NCBI GenBank assembly: GCA_910585735.1
Contig: CAJUEU010000040.1
Coordinates: 1 to 16,664 of the forward strand
DNA: 16,664 bases
Source of the DNA: an uncultured Oscillospiraceae bacterium
GTDB taxonomy: Bacteria > Bacillota > Clostridia > Oscillospirales > Oscillospiraceae
Direction: 5' to 3'
Position 1 is the first letter of the stretch. Every line of letters begins with the position of its first letter. Below are positions 13,590 to 16,664 of the stretch, in pieces. The notes below the pieces were generated by a model, which worked only from the letters and a program-made list of their open reading frames with translations, was not told where the DNA came from and did no database searches. A program made the translations under genes and the position numbers.

Positions 13590-14036
13590 ATGGATATGAC
13601 CAACAAGGAGTACGGCCAGTATGTGAACGCAAAATCAAAATCCTCCCCCAGTCTGAAAAACTGCCTCTGGGCTTTCTGCGTAGGTGGGCTGATCTGTACA
13701 CTGGGCCAGCTTCTTCTGACTTTCTACAAAAGCTACTGCGGCCTGGAGCCGGACGACGCGGCGGCCGCGGTGTCAGTGACCCTGATCTGCCTTTCGGCGA
13801 TCCTCACCGGCCTGGGGATCTTTGACAAGATCGCCAAGCACGCCGGGGCGGGTACCCTGGTGCCCATCACCGGGTTTGCCAACGCGGTGGTTTCTCCGGC
13901 CCTGGAGTTCAAAAGCGAGGGCTTGGTCACCGGCGTAGCCGCAAAAATGTTTGTAATCGCCGGGCCGGTGCTGGTATTTGGCATCAGCGCCAGCGTGGTG
14001 TATGGGATCCTGCTGCAGCTCTTTGGGCTGGCGTAA
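13590..14036 (+). CDS. spoVAC: Stage V sporulation protein AC
   Basis: A 148-aa membrane protein closely following SpoVAC: LKNCLWAFCVGGLICTLGQ (22-40), ILTGLGIFDKIAKHAGAG (71-88), VPITGFANAVVSPALEFKSEG (91-111) and a last helix ending ASVVYGILLQLFG. SpoVAC is a spore inner-membrane channel component, mechanosensitive in Bacillus, that helps dipicolinic acid cross the membrane during sporulation and germination. AAAAGGAGG (13574-13582) precedes the ATG at 13590. spoVAD and spoVAE, its usual neighbours, do not follow; a rubredoxin does. Their absence here suggests a solitary or duplicated copy. Confidence 0.93.
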   Translation: MDMTNKEYGQYVNAKSKSSPSLKNCLWAFCVGGLICTLGQLLLTFYKSYCGLEPDDAAAAVSVTLICLSAILTGLGIFDKIAKHAGAGTLVPITGFANAVVSPALEFKSEGLVTGVAAKMFVIAGPVLVFGISASVVYGILLQLFGLA

Positions 14037-14098
14037 AAGAAAAGAATAAGGGAACGAGCGGCCTTTGATGAGGGGGCTGCCAAGAAGGAGGAAACGAG

Positions 14099-14260
14099 AT
14101 GGCAAAATATATTTGTGATGTTTGCGGCTGGGATTACGATGAGACCGTGGGAGTCCCGGACCAGGGGATCGCCCCGGGGACCAAATTTGAGGACCTGCCC
14201 GAGGAATTTTTCTGTCCTCTCTGCGGCGTAGGGAAGGATTCCTTTTCCAAAACGGAATAG
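14099..14260 (+). CDS. Rubredoxin
   Basis: A 53-aa one-iron electron carrier. The iron is held by Cys6 and Cys9 in YICDVCGWDYD and Cys39 and Cys42 in FCPLCGVGKDSF, the standard CxxCG...CPxCG pattern; GIAPGTKFEDLPEEF is the usual rubredoxin middle. The common Trp before the second motif is Phe here. AAGGAGG (14085-14091) is 7 bases before the ATG. It may serve peroxide or superoxide reduction, or take electrons from the redox enzymes next door. No separate promoter is obvious in the 62 bases after spoVAC, so forespore read-through is possible. It is too short for many ORF cut-offs. Confidence 0.95.
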   Translation: MAKYICDVCGWDYDETVGVPDQGIAPGTKFEDLPEEFFCPLCGVGKDSFSKTE

Positions 14261-14268
14261 GGGATATG

Positions 14269-14299
14269 AAAAAGCCGGATGCTTAACATCCGGCTTTTT
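14269..14299. terminator. Bidirectional terminator between rubredoxin and hndD
   Basis: AAAAAGCCGGATG (14269-14281) pairs with CATCCGGCTTTTT (14287-14299) around CTTAA. A5 and T5 ends let it act for both convergent genes. Confidence 0.93.
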
Positions 14300-14323
14300 C
14301 GCGCGTATCATTGAAGGATAGGC

Positions 14324-16081
14324 TTATCCGTCGGTGCGGTACCGCTTCTGCTCCACGTAGGTGCAGTGGAGGAGCTCGTGGGCCTTATGGCCGCCGGGTT
14401 CGCCCAGGAAGCTTTCGTAAACCTCTTTGACTACCGGGCTCTCGTGGCTCTTGCGGTAGACCATACCCTTGTCCTGGTCATAGAGGGCTTTGGCACGAAG
14501 GGCGGCCAGGTTGGTGAAGGACCGAACCGAGGCGGGGTGGAGAGGCTGGCCGCCGCCGTTGACGCAGCCGCCGGGGCAGGCCATGAATTCAATAAAGTCA
14601 TAATGGAGCTCACCGGCGGTCATGCCGTCCAGCACCTTTTTCACGTTGGCAAGGCCTGAGGCGGCGCACACATGAACAGTGCGGCCCGCCAGCTCATAGC
14701 TGGCTTCCTTTACGCCCTCCATGCCCCGGACGGCGGTGAATTCCACGGGGGCTGCCGCGCCGGTGAGCGTTTCGGCCACGGTACGCAAAGCGGCCTCCAT
14801 CACGCCGCCGGTGGCGCCGAAAATGACGCTGGCGCCAGTGGAGACACCCAGCATGGGGTCAAACTCTCCGTCAGGCAGGTGGTCGAACATCATGCCGGCC
14901 TGGGTGATCATCCGGGAAAGCTCCCGGGTGGTGATGGAAATGTCCACAGGCATACAGCCGTTGGGGAGCCGCTGCTCCTCTCGCTGTACCTCGTACTTCT
15001 TGGCGGTACAGGGCATTACCGATACCACCACAATGTCCTTGGGATCGATGCCTGCTTTTTCGGCGTAGTAGGTTTTCACCAGAGAGCCGAACATCTGCTG
15101 GGGAGATTTGCAGGAGGACAGGTTGGGCAGGTATTGGGGGGCATGCTGCTCGCAGAACCGGATCCAGCCCGGGGAGCAGGAGGTGATGAGGGGCAGGGGG
15201 CCGCCGTTCTCCAAACGGTGGAGCAGCTCGGTCCCCTCCTCCATGATGGTAAAGTCGGCGGCGGTGTCTACATCGAAGACCTTGTCAAAGCCCAGCCGCT
15301 TCAGCGCGGTGATCATTTTCTTTTCCACGTTGGTGCCCACGGGAAGACCAAAGCACTCGCCCAGGGTGGCCCGCACCGAAGGGGCAGGGCCGACTACCAC
15401 GTGTTTGTTGGGATCCAGCAGGGCGTCCAGCACCTTGTCGGTGTCGTCCTTCTCAGCCAGGGCCCCGGTGGGACAGGCTACGACGCACTGGCCGCAGGAG
15501 ATACAGTCTACCTCGGCCAGATCCCGGTCAAAGGCCGAACCGATGTGGGTGGCGAAGCCCCGCTCATTGCAGCCGATGACGCCTACCTCCTGGAGCTTCC
15601 GGCAGGTGGAGACGCACCGGCGGCAGAGGATGCACTTGGAGTTGTCCCGCACCAGGTGGAGGGCGCTCTTCTCCAGCTGGGGACGGAGACCGTCGTTGGC
15701 GTAACGCACTGCGTCGATGCCCAGGTCGGCGGCCAACTGCCGCAATTCACAGTGGGCGTTGCGGGAACAGGTGAGGCAGTCCATCCGATGGTTGGAGAGG
15801 ATGAGCTCCAGGGTGAGCTCCCGGGAGTGGCGGACCTTGGGAGTGTTGGTAAAGACCTCCATCCCCTCGCTGACAGGATAGACGCAGGAGGCCATCAGGC
15901 TCCGGGCCCCTTTTACCTCCACCACGCACATCCGGCAGGCTCCGATCTCATTGACCCCTTTCAGGAAGCACAGGGTAGGGATCTTGATGCCCGCCGAGCG
16001 GGCGGCCTCCAGGACGGTAGTGCCCTGGGGGACGGTAACGGGGATATTGTCGATGGTGAGATTGACCATTTTCTGTTCCAT
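14324..16081 (-). CDS. hndD: [FeFe] hydrogenase catalytic subunit (HndD-type)
   Basis: The 585-aa product, the same length class as HndD of NADP-reducing hydrogenases, interconverts protons and H2 in the cytoplasm. In order: a [2Fe-2S] domain (Cys38, 49, 52, 66); a His-ligated [4Fe-4S] motif (His98, Cys102, 105, 111); two [4Fe-4S] ferredoxin motifs (Cys150/153/156/160 and 193/196/199/203); and the H-cluster domain with TSCSPGW (300-306), MPCTAKKYE (356-364) and FMACPGGCVNGGGQP (499-513). The small-subunit-like tail follows. The start at 16081 is 14 bases after the hndC stop, with a GGGGAAGG site. With HndC it would couple H2 to NAD(P)H, possibly with ferredoxin bifurcation. Confidence 0.94.
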   Translation of the reverse strand: MEQKMVNLTIDNIPVTVPQGTTVLEAARSAGIKIPTLCFLKGVNEIGACRMCVVEVKGARSLMASCVYPVSEGMEVFTNTPKVRHSRELTLELILSNHRMDCLTCSRNAHCELRQLAADLGIDAVRYANDGLRPQLEKSALHLVRDNSKCILCRRCVSTCRKLQEVGVIGCNERGFATHIGSAFDRDLAEVDCISCGQCVVACPTGALAEKDDTDKVLDALLDPNKHVVVGPAPSVRATLGECFGLPVGTNVEKKMITALKRLGFDKVFDVDTAADFTIMEEGTELLHRLENGGPLPLITSCSPGWIRFCEQHAPQYLPNLSSCKSPQQMFGSLVKTYYAEKAGIDPKDIVVVSVMPCTAKKYEVQREEQRLPNGCMPVDISITTRELSRMITQAGMMFDHLPDGEFDPMLGVSTGASVIFGATGGVMEAALRTVAETLTGAAAPVEFTAVRGMEGVKEASYELAGRTVHVCAASGLANVKKVLDGMTAGELHYDFIEFMACPGGCVNGGGQPLHPASVRSFTNLAALRAKALYDQDKGMVYRKSHESPVVKEVYESFLGEPGGHKAHELLHCTYVEQKRYRTDG

Positions 16082-16095
16082 ATTGTCCTTCCCCC

Positions 16096-16664
16096 TTATC
16101 TCTTCTCGATGGCGTCAAAGTGGCAGTTGTCCATACAGACTCCGCATTTGATGCACTTGGAAGTGTCGATGGTGTGAGGCGAACGGAGCGCGCCTGAGAT
16201 GGCGCCGGCAGGGCAGTTCCGGGCGCAGAGGCTACACCCCTTGCACTTGTCCGGGACGATGTGGTAGCTGATGAGGTTCTTGCACACTCCGGCGGGGCAG
16301 CGCTTCTCCACCACGTGGGCGATATACTCCTCCCGGAAATATTTCAGGGTGGAGAGTACCGGGTTGGGGGCTGACTGGCCCAGGGCGCACAGGGCGTTGC
16401 CCTTCAGGTGAAGGCACAGCTCCTCGATGGTGTCGATGTCCTCCATGGTGCCCTTGCCGTCGGTGATCTTGGTAAGCAGGTCGTAAAGGCGCTTGGTGCC
16501 GATCCGGCAGGGGACGCACTTGCCGCAGGACTCGTCTACGCAGAACTCCAGAAAGAACTTGGCGATGTCCACCATGCAGTTGTCCTCGTCCATGACGATG
16601 AGGCCACCCGAGCCCATCATGGAGCCGATGGCGGTGAGGGAGTCATAGTCGATGGGGGTGTCAA
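16096..16664 (-). CDS. hndC: NuoF/HndC-like hydrogenase subunit, 3' part (5' end outside window)
   Basis: The reading frame is open to the window edge and the first codons visible read DTPIDYDSLTAIGSMMGSGG, a NuoF-type stretch, so ATG at 16620 is not the true start. Next come ESCGKCVPCRIG and a later Cys in NALCALGQSAPNP, which hold a [4Fe-4S] cluster, then two ferredoxin motifs, CKGCSLCARNCPAGAI and CIKCGVCMDNCHFDAI, before the stop. This is the diaphorase subunit (FMN/NAD(P)H-binding part lies off-window) that passes electrons to HndD. Gene order HndC-HndD matches the hndABCD arrangement; hndA and hndB would lie beyond the end. Confidence 0.92.
   Translation of the reverse strand, partial: DTPIDYDSLTAIGSMMGSGGLIVMDEDNCMVDIAKFFLEFCVDESCGKCVPCRIGTKRLYDLLTKITDGKGTMEDIDTIEELCLHLKGNALCALGQSAPNPVLSTLKYFREEYIAHVVEKRCPAGVCKNLISYHIVPDKCKGCSLCARNCPAGAISGALRSPHTIDTSKCIKCGVCMDNCHFDAIEKR

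Noticed and set aside
13537..13599. 20-codon ORF overlapping the spoVAC start
   Set aside because: No ribosome binding site, and its sequence is fully explained by the promoter and hairpin.
14672..16177. 501-codon plus-strand ORF opposite hndD
   Set aside because: It is a GC-bias shadow of the hydrogenase gene, whose cluster-binding cysteines are all intact on the minus strand.

Overview
The window looks like chromosome from a high-GC, anaerobic, spore-forming member of the Clostridia, most likely Oscillospiraceae (Flavonifractor/Lawsonibacter-like). This is inferred from a spoVAC sporulation gene, an HndD-type [FeFe] hydrogenase with its NuoF-like partner, a rubredoxin, copper-amine-oxidase-like stalk domains, and consistent AGGAGG ribosome binding sites. 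I saw no prophage, IS element, CRISPR array, tRNA or rRNA.

Layout. (1) 1-3348: a factor-independent terminator from an upstream gene, then a secreted M3-family metallopeptidase with a copper-amine-oxidase-like domain. One extra G near 1653 splits it into two ORFs; zinc-site residues lie before the break and the probable catalytic tyrosines after it. (2) 3371-7694: a methionine-uptake operon. A strong promoter leads into a 30-codon ORF carrying ten Met codons, followed by mutually exclusive RNA hairpins and a terminator, then metN, metI, metQ and an M20 amidohydrolase. A REP/BIME-like double palindrome lies between metQ and the amidohydrolase. (3) 7711-9941: an LTA-synthase-like membrane sulfatase-fold enzyme with its own promoter. 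(4) 9946-11963, minus strand: a DUF378 membrane protein, cytidine deaminase, and a lipoprotein polysaccharide deacetylase. (5) 12088-14299: a divergently transcribed multi-spanning membrane protein of unknown function with a long foldable 5' leader, a membrane-anchored XRE regulator, spoVAC and rubredoxin. (6) 14324-16664, minus strand: hndD and the 3' part of hndC, which continues past the window end.

The two most striking observations are regulatory. The metNIQ leader has every part of a classical translation-coupled attenuator (region 1:2, antiterminator 2:3, terminator 3:4), but with Met codons; Firmicutes normally control such genes with SAM riboswitches or T-boxes, and neither is visible here. 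Second, spoVAC appears to be driven by a sigma-G-type promoter embedded in a 14-bp hairpin. The hairpin would hide the spoVAC ribosome binding site in read-through RNA, but the predicted sigma-G transcript starts after its left arm and leaves the site free.

All RNA pairings were worked out by hand; no folding or database search was run.
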